Of a stretch of 64,000 nucleotides of DNA, positions 17,905 to 28,166 are shown piece after piece. This stretch comes from an uncultured Erythrobacter sp. (GTDB taxonomy: Bacteria; Pseudomonadota; Alphaproteobacteria; Sphingomonadales; Sphingomonadaceae), in assembly GCA_947499505.1 (NCBI GenBank), contig CANMOQ010000003.1:248001-312000 (forward strand). The letters run 5' to 3'. A program made the position numbers and the translations under genes. The first letter of the stretch is position 1. Every line of letters begins with the position of its first letter. The notes under the pieces were generated by a model. That model ran no database searches and had not been told where the DNA came from. It saw nothing but the letters and a program-made list of their open reading frames with translations.

Positions 17905-18927
17905 TCAAGAACTCCCACGTTTCAGCAGCTTCACCGGAACGCGCCGTATCCCCGAATGCGGCCCGCCAGAGGTCACTGCCTCGACCAGCAACCGCCCCGC
18001 TTGGTCCAAATCCGGCTCAATCGTAGTGAGAGTAGGGCTGGACAGCTCGCCCGCCTGCAAACCATCAAACCCGATTAGCTTGATCTCCTCAGGCAGCTGC
18101 CGACCGGCCGCGTTGAGCGCCTCCAGCACGCCAAAGGCCAGCGCATCGCACACCGCGAACACGCCATCCGCCGCAAAGCCATCGGCCAGCATCCGCTCCG
18201 CCGCGGCTCGGCCCTGGTCATGGCGGTCGTCTTCGTCGCCGATTTCGACCAGCTGCGCCTCAAGCCCGAGCTCTCTTGCGCGGGCGAGAAACGTGTCCGC
18301 ACGCTCTGCAAATTGCCGCTGCGTGCCGCCGCGCGAGCCAATACAGGCCAGTTTCTTGCAGCCCTGCTCAGCTAAATGCTCCGCCGCCATGCGCGCGCCC
18401 GCATCATTATCAGACGAGACCCAGTCGAGATCACCCAGGGGCGAGCCCCAATAGGCAACAAGCTCACTGGTCTCGCCAATACCGCGGAAATAGTCCCATG
18501 CCGGGCGGTTCAGAGTGGTGCCGATCACGATCAATCCCTCGGCCTGACCGCGTTCGACATAATGACCGAACAGCTTTTCCTCGTCCCCTTGCAGCGAAAC
18601 CAGCACTTCCAGCCCGCGCTCCGCCGCCGCGGCGCAAACTCCGCCTAGCAGCGCATAGGAAAACGGGTTCACATCGCGGGCATTCCCGCCCGGCTTGGTG
18701 ATCACCACCGCTGCCAATGTGCCGGTGTGCCCGCGCCTTAGCCGCGCCGCGCGCTCGTCCACGAAATAGCCAAGCTCGCTTGCAACCTCGAGCACGCGGC
18801 TGCGGGTGGCCTCGCTAATCACAGCCGAACCCGAAAGCGCGCGCGACACCGTCGACTGACTCACGCCCGCCCGCTCTGCAACGTCAAAACTCGTGACCCG
18901 CGATTGCCGCCGCGCAGGATCCATCAT
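17905..18927 (-). CDS. LacI-family transcriptional regulator of the Entner-Doudoroff operon (inferred)
   Basis: A 340-residue regulator with the LacI HTH and hinge (SFDVAERAGVSQSTVSRALS, then RVLEVASELGYFVDERAARL) and a periplasmic-binding-protein-like sugar domain. GGGAGAGA precedes the ATG. It is divergent from zwf-edd-glk with a 149-bp spacer, so it very likely controls that operon in response to a sugar or sugar phosphate. That role is inferred from position. An ATAGCTAT palindrome (18986-18993) lies in the spacer, but I could not settle on an operator. Confidence 0.88.
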   Translation of the reverse strand: MMDPARRQSRVTSFDVAERAGVSQSTVSRALSGSAVISEATRSRVLEVASELGYFVDERAARLRRGHTGTLAAVVITKPGGNARDVNPFSYALLGGVCAAAAERGLEVLVSLQGDEEKLFGHYVERGQAEGLIVIGTTLNRPAWDYFRGIGETSELVAYWGSPLGDLDWVSSDNDAGARMAAEHLAEQGCKKLACIGSRGGTQRQFAERADTFLARARELGLEAQLVEIGDEDDRHDQGRAAAERMLADGFAADGVFAVCDALAFGVLEALNAAGRQLPEEIKLIGFDGLQAGELSSPTLTTIEPDLDQAGRLLVEAVTSGGPHSGIRRVPVKLLKRGSS

Positions 18928-19076
18928 TCTCTCCCGGTTCGCTTCCTTAGGCCTGCCGCCAGAGGGCCTTGATAGCCCAATTGAATAGCTATGCGAACCT
19001 ATGGCCCAGCAATGCGCTTCGCGCTAGAACCCAATTGCCGCAATCCATAGCTGCGGCGCCCGGGAGAAATATACGC

Positions 19077-20534
19077 ATGTCTGAACCCAAGCTATCTGCT
19101 GATCGCTTGCTCTTGTTTGGAGCAACCGGCGATTTATCGCGCAGAATGCTGTTGCCGAGCCTTTGTGCATTGGATGCAGACGGGCTGCTTTCGCCTGATC
19201 TGAAAATCATCGGCACCGCGCGCAGTGACATGGACGATGCGGAATTTCGAAATTTGGCGCGTGAGGCGCTGGAAACCTATCTGCCGGACGAGCGGCGCGG
19301 CGGAATGGCGGCGTTCCTCAATCGCTTGTCTTATCAAGCGCTTGATGCCAGCACGCTCGACGGGTTTGGCGCGCTGGCGGACAAAGTGAACGAGGCCGGC
19401 CCGAGCGATTCCGGCATGGCGATTTTCCTCTCAACCGCGCCCAGCCTGTTCGGCCCGACGATTGCTGGCCTCAAACATGCCGGGCTGACCGGCGATAACG
19501 TGCGCATGTGCCTCGAAAAGCCACTGGGTACCGACCTGGCGACTAGCTGTGTCATCAATGACGCGGTCGCCGATGCCTTCCCGGAAGACCGGACTTTCCG
19601 GATTGACCATTACCTCGGCAAGGAGACGGTGCAGAACCTGCTCGCCCTGCGTTTCGCCAATATCCTGTTCGAGCCGATCTGGAACGCGACCTATATTAAC
19701 CATGTCCAGATCACGGTGGCTGAAACCGTGGGCCTAGAGGGACGCGTCGCGTTTTACGATGATGCCGGCGCGCTGCGCGACATGGTGCAGAACCACATGC
19801 TGCAATTGCTGGCTCTGGTCGCGATGGAGCCGCCGGGCAGTTTTGATGCCACCGCAGTGCGCGATGAGAAGGTGAAGGTGCTGCGCGCACTGAGAGAAGT
19901 GGATGCGAGCGAAACAGTAACCGGGCAATATCGCGCTGGGGCAATCTCAGGCGAAGCCGTACCGGGCTATGATGAGGAGCTGGGTAAGGATTCTGACACC
20001 GAAACCTTCACGGCGATCAAGGCCCATGTCGACAATTGGCGTTGGAAAGGCGTGCCGTTCTATCTGCGCACGGGCAAACGCCTGCCCGAGCGCGTGACCG
20101 AGATTGTCGTCAAATTCCGTCAGGTCCCGCACTCGATTTTCGAAGGGCTTGGCGCCACCATGATGCCCAACCGGCTGGTGATCGGCATTCAACCGGAAGA
20201 GAACATCTCGCTATCGCTGATGGCAAAGGTTCCGGGACTGGCTCAAGACGGTGTGCGGCTGCGCGAAGTGCCGCTCGACATTGCCATGCCCGATGCCTTT
20301 GTCGGACAGCACCGCCGAATTGCCTATGAGCGCTTGCTGCTCGATCTGATCGGCGGGGACCAGACTTTGTTTGTGCGCCGCGACGAGGTCGAGGCCCAAT
20401 GGCATTGGGTCGATGCTATCCGCGCCGCATGGGAAGCTGCCGGGCTCACGCCTAAGACTTATACAGCGGGCAGCTGGGGGCCGAGCGCTGCCATTGCCTT
20501 GGCCGAACGCGATGGAGTGAGCTGGCATGAGTAA
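19077..20534 (+). CDS. zwf: Glucose-6-phosphate 1-dehydrogenase
   Basis: Oxidises glucose 6-phosphate to 6-phosphogluconolactone with NADP+, feeding the Entner-Doudoroff pathway. The 485-residue protein has the nucleotide-binding LLLFGATGDLSRRMLLPSL and the active-site segment RIDHYLGKETVQNLLALRFAN. The start at 19077 has GGGAGA upstream; the longer frame from 18969 would extend into the promoter region. It is the first gene of a four-gene operon and overlaps edd by eight bases. Confidence 0.96.
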   Translation: MSEPKLSADRLLLFGATGDLSRRMLLPSLCALDADGLLSPDLKIIGTARSDMDDAEFRNLAREALETYLPDERRGGMAAFLNRLSYQALDASTLDGFGALADKVNEAGPSDSGMAIFLSTAPSLFGPTIAGLKHAGLTGDNVRMCLEKPLGTDLATSCVINDAVADAFPEDRTFRIDHYLGKETVQNLLALRFANILFEPIWNATYINHVQITVAETVGLEGRVAFYDDAGALRDMVQNHMLQLLALVAMEPPGSFDATAVRDEKVKVLRALREVDASETVTGQYRAGAISGEAVPGYDEELGKDSDTETFTAIKAHVDNWRWKGVPFYLRTGKRLPERVTEIVVKFRQVPHSIFEGLGATMMPNRLVIGIQPEENISLSLMAKVPGLAQDGVRLREVPLDIAMPDAFVGQHRRIAYERLLLDLIGGDQTLFVRRDEVEAQWHWVDAIRAAWEAAGLTPKTYTAGSWGPSAAIALAERDGVSWHE

Positions 20535-22338
20535 ACCACTTCACGATGTGATCCACGCTGTGACGCAGCGGGTGATTGCAAACTCGCAAGGGAGCCGCGG
20601 CGCTTATCTGGAGCTGATGAAGCGCGAAGGCGATAGGCGACCTGAGCATAAAGACGTTGCCTGCTCCAACCTCGCCCATGCTTTTGCAGGCGCGCTGGAA
20701 GATCAAGACGCGATGAAGGCGGGACGCGGGCCGAATGTCGGCATCGTTTCCGCTTACAACGATATGCTGTCCGCGCATCAGCCCTATGGCCGCTATCCCG
20801 AACGGCTGAAGATTTACGCTCGCGAAGTGGGCGCAACGGCGCAGGTGGCTGGCGGAACTCCGGCCATGTGTGACGGCGTGACGCAGGGCGAGGATGGGAT
20901 GGAGCTGTCTCTGCTCAGCCGCGATGTGATTGCTTTGTCCACCGGGGTCGCGCTCAGCCATCAAATGTATGACGGGATCGCCTGTCTTGGGATTTGCGAC
21001 AAGATCGTGCCTGGTCTGATGATCGGCGCGCTGCGGTTTGGCCATTTGCCAGCTGTGTTCGTGCCATCCGGCCCGATGCCATCGGGCATCTCAAACAAGC
21101 AGAAGCAGGAAACGCGTCAGCTCTACGCCGAGGGTAAGGTGGACCGCGAAGCGCTGCTTGAAAGCGAGCTAGGCAGCTACCATTCGCCGGGCACTTGCAC
21201 ATTTTACGGCACCGCTAATTCTAATCAGATGATGATGGAGATGATGGGGCTGCATGTCCCCGGCTCAGCATTCGTCACACCCGGCACGAAGCTGCGCCAA
21301 GAGCTGGACCGGGCGGCGATGCACCGGCTTGCACAGCTCTCTGGCACAACCGAGCGTACACTGGCGCAGGTGGTCGATGAAAAAGCAATCATCAACGCCG
21401 CCATCGGCCTGCTCGCCACCGGCGGGTCGACCAATCATGCGATCCACATTCCGGCGATGGCGCGCGCCGCTGGCGTAATTTTCGACTGGGATGATCTGGC
21501 ACAGCTCTCCAGCGTCGTGCCACTGGTGGCCCGCGTTTATCCCAATGGATCAGGCGATGTGAACCAGTTCCACGCGGCTGGAGGCATGGGCTATGTGGCG
21601 CGGACTCTCACCGAAGAAGGCCTCGCGCATTCTGACATTCTCACCATCTGGGAAGGCTGCTTTGATGCGTATACGCGCGAGCCAGTGCTGGACGCCGAGG
21701 AGAAGCTGAGCTGGGCGGACATACCTGAAAGCCGTGATCTCGAAATGCTGCGCCCAGCAACAGACCCCGTGCAGCCTGACGGCGGAATGAAATTGCTGAC
21801 GGGTAATCTGGGCCGTGCCTGCTTCAAATCCTCTGCGGTTGAGCGAGAGCGCTGGACCGTGACTGCGCCGGCGCGCGTGTTTCAGACGCAGGCTGATGTG
21901 ATCACCGCTTTCAAAGCGGGCGAGCTGGACCGCGACGTGGTGGTTGTCGTCCGCTTTCAGGGGCCGCGCGCCAATGGCATGCCGGAACTGCACGCGCTCA
22001 CACCCTCGCTCACCGTGCTGCAAAACCGCGGACACAAGGTGGCGCTGGTCACCGACGGGCGCATGTCAGGCGCGTCAGGCAAAGTGCCCGCCGCGATCCA
22101 CATCACGCCAGAGGCCAAGGGCGGCGGACCGCTCGCCCATTTGCAAGATGGCGATGTGATCACCGTTTGCGCAGAGACCGGCGAACTGTCGACCACAGCC
22201 GATCTATCTGCGCGCACACCCGCCGCTGATCCCGCGCAAGAACACGGCGTGGGCCGCGAGCTGTTCCGCATGCTGCAAAATCAGGCTGACGGGGCTGAGC
22301 AAGGCGCCTCCGCCATGCTCGCCGCGGCGGGGCTGTAA
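20527..22338 (+). CDS. edd: Phosphogluconate dehydratase
   Basis: Dehydrates 6-phosphogluconate to KDPG, the defining step of the Entner-Doudoroff pathway. The 603-residue sequence has the ILVD/EDD-family iron-sulphur motifs [20 protein letters not shown] and [11 protein letters not shown], and the C-terminal [17 protein letters not shown]. It overlaps zwf by eight bases and precedes glk by three. No 6-phosphogluconolactonase gene (pgl) lies between zwf and edd, and no KDPG aldolase (eda) is in the operon. Confidence 0.96.
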   Translation: MSKPLHDVIHAVTQRVIANSQGSRGAYLELMKREGDRRPEHKDVACSNLAHAFAGALEDQDAMKAGRGPNVGIVSAYNDMLSAHQPYGRYPERLKIYAREVGATAQVAGGTPAMCDGVTQGEDGMELSLLSRDVIALSTGVALSHQMYDGIACLGICDKIVPGLMIGALRFGHLPAVFVPSGPMPSGISNKQKQETRQLYAEGKVDREALLESELGSYHSPGTCTFYGTANSNQMMMEMMGLHVPGSAFVTPGTKLRQELDRAAMHRLAQLSGTTERTLAQVVDEKAIINAAIGLLATGGSTNHAIHIPAMARAAGVIFDWDDLAQLSSVVPLVARVYPNGSGDVNQFHAAGGMGYVARTLTEEGLAHSDILTIWEGCFDAYTREPVLDAEEKLSWADIPESRDLEMLRPATDPVQPDGGMKLLTGNLGRACFKSSAVERERWTVTAPARVFQTQADVITAFKAGELDRDVVVVVRFQGPRANGMPELHALTPSLTVLQNRGHKVALVTDGRMSGASGKVPAAIHITPEAKGGGPLAHLQDGDVITVCAETGELSTTADLSARTPAADPAQEHGVGRELFRMLQNQADGAEQGASAMLAAAGL

Positions 22339-22341
22339 CGC

Positions 22342-23334
22342 ATGAGCAGCACGGATATCGTTGCGGTTGATATTGGCGGCACGCATGCCCGCTTTGCCAT
22401 CGCCAGCGTTTCGGCAGACGGCACAATTGCGCTGGGCGAGCCGACCACGCTCCACACCGAAGATCACGTCAGCTTCCAGACCGCCTGGGAGGATTACCGG
22501 GCGCGCTCTGGCGGCACTTTGCCTCAGAATGTTGCACTGGCCATTGCTGGGCCGATCACTGGCGAGGTGATCCGCTTCACCAACAACCCCTGGATTATCC
22601 GTCCCGCGTTGGTGAATGAGAAACTGGGCACCACCCGTCATACGATCGTCAATGATTTTGAAGCGGTCGCCTATGCGGTTGCGCGCCTGCCGGAGGAGCA
22701 CTTTGTGCACCTCACCGGCCCCGATCAACCACTTAGCGCCACCGGCACGCTCAGCGTGATTGGCCCCGGCACTGGTCTGGGCGTCGCGCATCTATGGCGC
22801 GGGGAAAACGGGGAATTCCGCGTTCAGGCCACCGAGGGCGGTCATCTCGATTTCGCTCCGGTGGACGCCATTGAAGATGCCATCCTTGCCCGGCTGCGCA
22901 AGCGCCACAATCGCGTGTCGGTGGAGCGGGTCGTCTCCGGCCCCGGAATTGTCGACATCTACCAAACGCTCGCCGCGCTGGAAAACCGCGCGGTCGCCGA
23001 ATGTGATGATATCGAAATCTGGACCAAGGGTACATCTGGCGCTGACGAAGGCGGGGACAGCCTTGCCGCCGCCGCTGTTGACCGCTTTTGCATGGCGCTG
23101 GGCAGCGTGGCCGGCGATATTGCCCTTGCCCAAGGCGGCTTTGGCGGGGTCGTGATCGCGGGCGGGCTTGGCTACCGAATTCGCGAAACGCTCGCTTCCT
23201 CTGGCTTTGCTGGCAGGTTCCGTCACAAGGGACGCTATCAAGAATTGATGGCCAGCATTCCGGTCAAAATCGTTAGCCACCCGCAACCTGGCCTGCTCGG
23301 CGCAGCAACCGCATTTGCAAGAGAACATCTGTGA
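22342..23334 (+). CDS. glk: Glucokinase
   Basis: Phosphorylates glucose with ATP at the entry of the pathway. The 330-residue protein is of the proteobacterial Glk (not ROK) type: VAVDIGGTHARFAIASV, LAIAGPITGEVIRFTNNPW, and GPGTGLGVAHLW with EGGHLDFAP. Its stop codon overlaps the GTG start of the next gene (GTGA), indicating translational coupling to the PEPC-like protein. Confidence 0.95.
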   Translation: MSSTDIVAVDIGGTHARFAIASVSADGTIALGEPTTLHTEDHVSFQTAWEDYRARSGGTLPQNVALAIAGPITGEVIRFTNNPWIIRPALVNEKLGTTRHTIVNDFEAVAYAVARLPEEHFVHLTGPDQPLSATGTLSVIGPGTGLGVAHLWRGENGEFRVQATEGGHLDFAPVDAIEDAILARLRKRHNRVSVERVVSGPGIVDIYQTLAALENRAVAECDDIEIWTKGTSGADEGGDSLAAAAVDRFCMALGSVAGDIALAQGGFGGVVIAGGLGYRIRETLASSGFAGRFRHKGRYQELMASIPVKIVSHPQPGLLGAATAFAREHL

Positions 23335-26120
23335 ACACCAAGCCTTTGAAATCCATCACCGACCTGCACACCCGGCTGAGCGAGCTGCATCAGCAGACGC
23401 GCGAGACACCGCTGTTCAATCCGGTGTTTCAACTGGGTCTGGACCTCTCGCGCGCACTCGAAGGCGGCAATGCCAATCTCGACGAGCTGGAGGCGATGGT
23501 GGCTGAGCTGGAATGCGCCAGCCTGCAATCACGCGCCTCGCGCCTGCGCCGTCTGGTCTCGCCCGTTTCAATAGAGGCGAACCAAGATGCGCTCAGCGAG
23601 AGCCTCTCCGACGCGAGCGATTTTGCGGAGCTACGGGCGCGCTGGGAAAACCCGAGCCTCCACGCCGTGTTCACCGCGCACCCCACCTTCCTTCTGACGC
23701 CAGAACAATCCGATGCCGTTGCCACAGCCGCCGGTAGCGAAGGCAGTATTGGCAAAGAGGTGTGCGTCACGGGCACCGAGCGGCCGGCGATCACTCTGCA
23801 ATATGAGCACGGCCGCGCAATGCGGGCCATCGGCCATGCGCAAGATGCGCGCGATGCCATCGTCAGCGATGTGCTCAGCCATGCGCAGGCCACTTGGCCC
23901 GACCAATGGCAAGAACTGGCCCCTGTCCCATTCCGCTTCGCGACCTGGGTAGGGTATGACATGGACGGGCGGACCGACATCAAATGGTACACCTCCATCG
24001 GGTTCCGCTTGGCCGAGAAGGCCGAACGCCTGGGCCGCTATGCCGATAGCCTTGCCGCGATTGATAGCGAACACCGCCTGATAAAGACCCTGCGCGATGC
24101 TCAGAACCATGCAGCGCTCAGCGCGCGCGAGTTTACCAGCGATCTCAGCTCGCCAGAGGCGCTTTCGCTCGCGGCAAACCGACTGACCGCTGACAATCCG
24201 GCAAAGCTATTGTCGCTCAAACCCCTGATTGCGCAGCTGGAGGACGAAGCCAGCACCGCAGAAACCGCACATGCGGTTGAGCTCAAAACGCTGGCGGCGG
24301 CGATGCGCGCCGATGGCCTTGGCATGGCGCATGTGCATTTCCGCGTAAACGCGAAACAGCTCCACAACGGTATCCGCCGCCGGATCGATCCGGACAACAC
24401 ACTCGATCTCGCCAGCAAAGGCGCAATGGCAACCCTTCGCAAGCTGCTGGGCGAGGTGAAGCCGCTGCGCACCAATTTCGCATCGCTAGCGATCGAAAGC
24501 TCAACGGCAATCCGGCAATTCCTGGCGATGGCGCAAATCCTCGGCTCCGTGGATGCCGACACCCCGATCCGCATGCTCATCGCGGAATGCGAGCAGCCCT
24601 CTACCATTCTCGCCGCGCTCTATTTCTCAAAACTGTTCGGGATTGAGGACAAGGTCGACGTGTCGCCTTTGTTTGAGACCGAAAGCGCGCTGGAGCACGG
24701 CGGGCGTTTTCTGGAGGCGCTGTGCGCTGAACCGGAGTACCAGGCCTATGCCCGCACGCGCGGACGGGTGTGCATTCAGACCGGCTTTTCGGACGCGGGC
24801 CGGTTTGTCGGCCAAATCCCCGCCAGCCTCGCGATTGAACGGCTGCAAGGGCGCATGGCGCAGGCTATGGCGAAAAACGGCCTCAACGATGTCTCGGCGC
24901 TCATCTTCAACACCCACGGCGAAAGCATGGGCCGCGGCGCACACCCCAGCGGATTTGATGATCGGCTCGCCTGGCCCCTCAGCCCGTGGGCGCGCAGCCG
25001 CTTTGCGGCGAAAGACATCGTGCTGGAGCCCGAGGTCAGCTTCCAAGGCGGCGACGGCTACATGTTCTTCGCCACGCCAGAGCTGGCCCGCGCGACCCTG
25101 ACCCGGATTGCGACCGCACAGCTCAATGATCCGGCGGCGGCCGATGATCCATTCTACAGCCGCACCGACATCAGCCTGGATTTTTACCGAGCCATCCGCG
25201 CGAACCAGCGCCAACATCTGCGCAGCCAGACCTATTCGCGCGCGGTCACCGCGTTCGGTTTGGGCCTGCTCAATTCCACCGGCAGCCGCGTTTCTCGCCG
25301 TCAGTCTGACCTATCGGCAGATCGCGACATGTCGCTGCGCCAGATCCGCGCGATCCCGCACAATTCGATCCTGCAACAGCTTGGCTATCCGGTGAACATC
25401 ATCTCCGGCATCGGCAGCGCGGCGGATGGCAATTACGAAGAGCTCGCCGCTCTAATCAAAGAAAGCCCGCGCGGACGCCAATTGATCCGCCTGGCGCGCG
25501 CCTCCAATGCGCTCGCCAGTATCAAGACGGTTGCCGCGCACGGGGAGCTATTCAATTCCGCCTATTGGGCCAGCCGGCCCTATCGCGGCACGGAGAGCCA
25601 TCTATCCGCCGCCTGCGAGACCTTGGCCGAATATCTCACCAAGGACGACCGCACCGGAGTTTTCCGCCGCCTTGCCTCGCGCCTGCGCGTCGATGCGCTT
25701 AAATTCCACCGATTGCTCGATCTGATCCCAGACGAAGCGCCGCTGGAGGACCGCGAGAACACCCGCCGCACGATTGGTGCGGCTCAGGCTCTGCGCCTCG
25801 CGCTGATGCAGCATATTTTCCTGCGCGCTGTCTCGATCCCGGCCTTTAGCCGCGCGAACGATATCAGCCGCGATGATGTGCTTGAGATGGTATTCAGCCT
25901 TAGGATCGAAGATGCGCTGGCTCAGCTGCGCCGCGCCTTCCCAACCTCCTTCCCTCAGCCAGAAGATTTCGCGGTCGATGCGGCGAGCGATTATCCCGAT
26001 GGCGACAACGAAGGCTACGCGCAGATTGGTCGTGATTACATCGATCCGATAGAGCGCGCGTACAATCTGATGCTGAGGCTGACGACGGCGATTGCCAATG
26101 AATTTGGTGCCCATGGGTGA
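23331..26120 (+). CDS. Divergent phosphoenolpyruvate carboxylase homologue
   Basis: A 929-residue protein of PEP-carboxylase length. The catalytic-His motif is present as FTAHPTF (residues 114-120; TAHPTE in classical enzymes), and DVSPLFETESALEHG near residue 443 matches the family. Other signature motifs are altered: GYDMDGR (208-214) replaces GGDRDGNP, GFSDAGRFVG replaces the YSDSxKD motif, and THGESMGRG (528-536) replaces HGRGGSxGRGG. The usual C-terminal Asn-Thr-Gly end is absent (ends EFGAHG). It starts at GTG 23331, overlapping glk. Either a divergent anaplerotic enzyme or a PEP-binding protein with another role; I am sure of homology, not of activity. Confidence 0.72.
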   Translation: MNTKPLKSITDLHTRLSELHQQTRETPLFNPVFQLGLDLSRALEGGNANLDELEAMVAELECASLQSRASRLRRLVSPVSIEANQDALSESLSDASDFAELRARWENPSLHAVFTAHPTFLLTPEQSDAVATAAGSEGSIGKEVCVTGTERPAITLQYEHGRAMRAIGHAQDARDAIVSDVLSHAQATWPDQWQELAPVPFRFATWVGYDMDGRTDIKWYTSIGFRLAEKAERLGRYADSLAAIDSEHRLIKTLRDAQNHAALSAREFTSDLSSPEALSLAANRLTADNPAKLLSLKPLIAQLEDEASTAETAHAVELKTLAAAMRADGLGMAHVHFRVNAKQLHNGIRRRIDPDNTLDLASKGAMATLRKLLGEVKPLRTNFASLAIESSTAIRQFLAMAQILGSVDADTPIRMLIAECEQPSTILAALYFSKLFGIEDKVDVSPLFETESALEHGGRFLEALCAEPEYQAYARTRGRVCIQTGFSDAGRFVGQIPASLAIERLQGRMAQAMAKNGLNDVSALIFNTHGESMGRGAHPSGFDDRLAWPLSPWARSRFAAKDIVLEPEVSFQGGDGYMFFATPELARATLTRIATAQLNDPAAADDPFYSRTDISLDFYRAIRANQRQHLRSQTYSRAVTAFGLGLLNSTGSRVSRRQSDLSADRDMSLRQIRAIPHNSILQQLGYPVNIISGIGSAADGNYEELAALIKESPRGRQLIRLARASNALASIKTVAAHGELFNSAYWASRPYRGTESHLSAACETLAEYLTKDDRTGVFRRLASRLRVDALKFHRLLDLIPDEAPLEDRENTRRTIGAAQALRLALMQHIFLRAVSIPAFSRANDISRDDVLEMVFSLRIEDALAQLRRAFPTSFPQPEDFAVDAASDYPDGDNEGYAQIGRDYIDPIERAYNLMLRLTTAIANEFGAHG

Positions 26121-26261
26121 TAGTGGCTAGGCCATTAGCAAAACGAAAATCAGCTAACACCCGCCTTGCCGTTAACACTTTCGCATGGGGACCGTCTCGC
26201 GAAGGGACGCGCCACTGTTAGCCTCTAGCGACTCACGAAAGTTTACGTCATAAAGCGCGGC

Positions 26262-27116
26262 ATGTTGAAACTCATCAAATCTGCCCGCATGGCTGCCGCG
26301 ATTTCCCTCGCTTCGCTTGCAGGCACATCCAGCTTAGCCGACGATCAGACCCCTGCCGCTGAAGCGGCGGAGGCCGCAGAACAAGTGGCCGATGCCGCCA
26401 CTCAAGAGGCGATCCGCCCAATCGATCCGACAACCGGCGGCGAGTCGCTCGTGATCGATCCAAGTCTGCCGACCCCATACGATCCAGCAGCCGCTGAGAT
26501 TGCCGCTGGCTTGCCGCCAATTGGCGAGATCGCTCCAGAAGTGCCGGAAATTACGCCGCGCGCCGCTGGCCGGGAAGCAGGCGTAACTGCTGCCCGCACG
26601 ATATCGCGCGCGATCATCCAAGACGTGCCTCCCGCCCCGCCAGAGCCGGAGAATCCCTTCGTGGTCAATTCGATCCTGCCGATCGAGGGCACGATTCGCT
26701 ACGGCGAGTGGTTCTGGGACGAGAGCAATGCGCCCAAGACCGGCAAACTGGTGATCACAGTTGACCTTGGTGCCCGCGTGATCAGCGCATTTCGCAATGG
26801 CCACGAAATCGGCACCGCCGTTGCTCTGCTCGGCACAAAATCACACCCAACCCCGCTCGGCACGTTCCCAATCCTGACCAAGGAGAAGGACAATGTGTCT
26901 GAGAAGTACAACAACGCACCGATGCCCTATACGCTGCGCCTGACCTGGGATGGCATCGCCATTCACGGCTCACCAGTGCTCAATGGCTATGCCAGCCACG
27001 GCTGTGTCGGCGTGCCAGAAGAATTCGCAGCCAAATTGTTCGCCATCGCTAAGCGTGGTGACAAGGTTGTGATTACACGCGGCCAGATGATCGGCGTGGG
27101 GGACGCAATCATCTGA
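26262..27116 (+). CDS. L,D-transpeptidase (YkuD domain)
   Basis: Periplasmic enzyme forming 3-3 peptidoglycan cross-links or attaching proteins to peptidoglycan. The 284-residue protein begins with a signal peptide (AAAISLASLAGTSSLAD), then an Ala/Pro/Glu-rich linker (about 30-130), then the YkuD domain. The catalytic motif is IHGSPVLNGYASHGCVGVP, with His, Ser-His-Gly and Cys in place. It stands alone after the Entner-Doudoroff operon and is convergent with tilS. Confidence 0.92.
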   Translation: MLKLIKSARMAAAISLASLAGTSSLADDQTPAAEAAEAAEQVADAATQEAIRPIDPTTGGESLVIDPSLPTPYDPAAAEIAAGLPPIGEIAPEVPEITPRAAGREAGVTAARTISRAIIQDVPPAPPEPENPFVVNSILPIEGTIRYGEWFWDESNAPKTGKLVITVDLGARVISAFRNGHEIGTAVALLGTKSHPTPLGTFPILTKEKDNVSEKYNNAPMPYTLRLTWDGIAIHGSPVLNGYASHGCVGVPEEFAAKLFAIAKRGDKVVITRGQMIGVGDAII

Positions 27117-27154
27117 TCCGCTGATGCGGTGTGCGCAAACGCGCCGAGTGCTGC

Positions 27155-28078
27155 TTAATGCATCGCTCTGGGCGGTTCGGGGGCGAACCGCCACACCCGC
27201 ATCATCATTCCCAATTTGGCAATCTTCTCCGTCCCCGGCGTAATCAACACGCCGGATAATGACGCATTGTCGCCCTCCCACAGGCGGTCGAATGCGCGGC
27301 CAGCTTCGCTGCGGCTCGCCTGTCCGCCAAGCGCGGCGATGATGCGAATGATCGTTTCAATCGAGATCGCGCGCGGGACATTGGCGTAATATTTGTATTC
27401 GGGCGCGCCGCCGCTGCCCTCTTCTCGGTAAACCTGAGTTTCCCAATCCTCATCCGCGTACCATTCGATTGCCCGCCAAGCGTCGGAGAGGTTCTGAGCG
27501 CTGCTCGCGAGCGCGCTGGCGTCGAGCCAATCGGCCTCTGTGATACGTGCACGCATCCGCGCCCGATCATATCGGTCATCGCGGTTGGAGGGGTCATCAA
27601 CGGCGGTGATCCCGGCATCCGCGACGACTTGCTCCAGCTCGGCCTTGCGCCAGCTCAGCAGCGGACGCAGCAGCGCCATCTCAGTTCCGGGCAGTTTGGT
27701 CGCAGCACGCACTCCGGCAAGGCCGGACAGACCGCTGCCCCGGCCAAGACGCATCAGCAGGGTCTCCGCCTGATCATCGGCGTGATGCGCGGTCGCGACC
27801 GCTCCAAGCCGATGCTCCGCAGCCCACTCGGCAAGCGCAGCGTAGCGCGCATCGCGCGCCCTCGCCTGCACATTCCCGCTGGCGAGCTCGACGCTCAATG
27901 CAGTGAAAGGCACGCCGAGCTCTGCGCAAACGCGCTCAACCAATGCAACTTCGCTGGCGGCTTCGGCTCTAAGTCCATGATTGACGCTCGCGACCGCAAT
28001 CTTGCCGCCGTTTTCGGCTGCCGACGCATGCGCGATCAGCAGCATTGCGAGGCTGTCTGCCCCGCCAGACACGGCCAA
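27155..28078 (-). CDS. tilS: tRNA(Ile)-lysidine synthetase; start uncertain
   Basis: Modifies the wobble C of the CAU-anticodon tRNA-Ile to lysidine, an essential step. The PP-loop is LAVSGGADSLAML, and the rest (VNHGLRAEAA, ATAHHADDQAETLLMRLGRGSGLSG) is typical. The TTG at 28078 is the only usual start codon, but the frame stays open upstream to 28177. The extra stretch (DLITRWRKDLLALWPLDERQ) looks like the normal helix before the PP-loop. No ATG, GTG or TTG is in that extension; an ATT at 28171-28169 overlaps the cpoB stop. AAGGG does precede the TTG. The gene follows cpoB directly on the same strand. Confidence 0.9.
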   Translation of the reverse strand: MAVSGGADSLAMLLIAHASAAENGGKIAVASVNHGLRAEAASEVALVERVCAELGVPFTALSVELASGNVQARARDARYAALAEWAAEHRLGAVATAHHADDQAETLLMRLGRGSGLSGLAGVRAATKLPGTEMALLRPLLSWRKAELEQVVADAGITAVDDPSNRDDRYDRARMRARITEADWLDASALASSAQNLSDAWRAIEWYADEDWETQVYREEGSGGAPEYKYYANVPRAISIETIIRIIAALGGQASRSEAGRAFDRLWEGDNASLSGVLITPGTEKIAKLGMMMRVWRFAPEPPRAMH

Positions 28079-28166
28079 TCCAAGCGGCCCTTGGCGCTCA
28101 TCCAGAGGCCACAGCGCGAGCAGATCCTTGCGCCATCGCGTGATTAGGTCAGATGAGACCGGCCTA

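Noticed and set aside
18928..19076. LacI operator in the zwf spacer
   Set aside because: Only an 8-bp ATAGCTAT palindrome stands out, too short to call.
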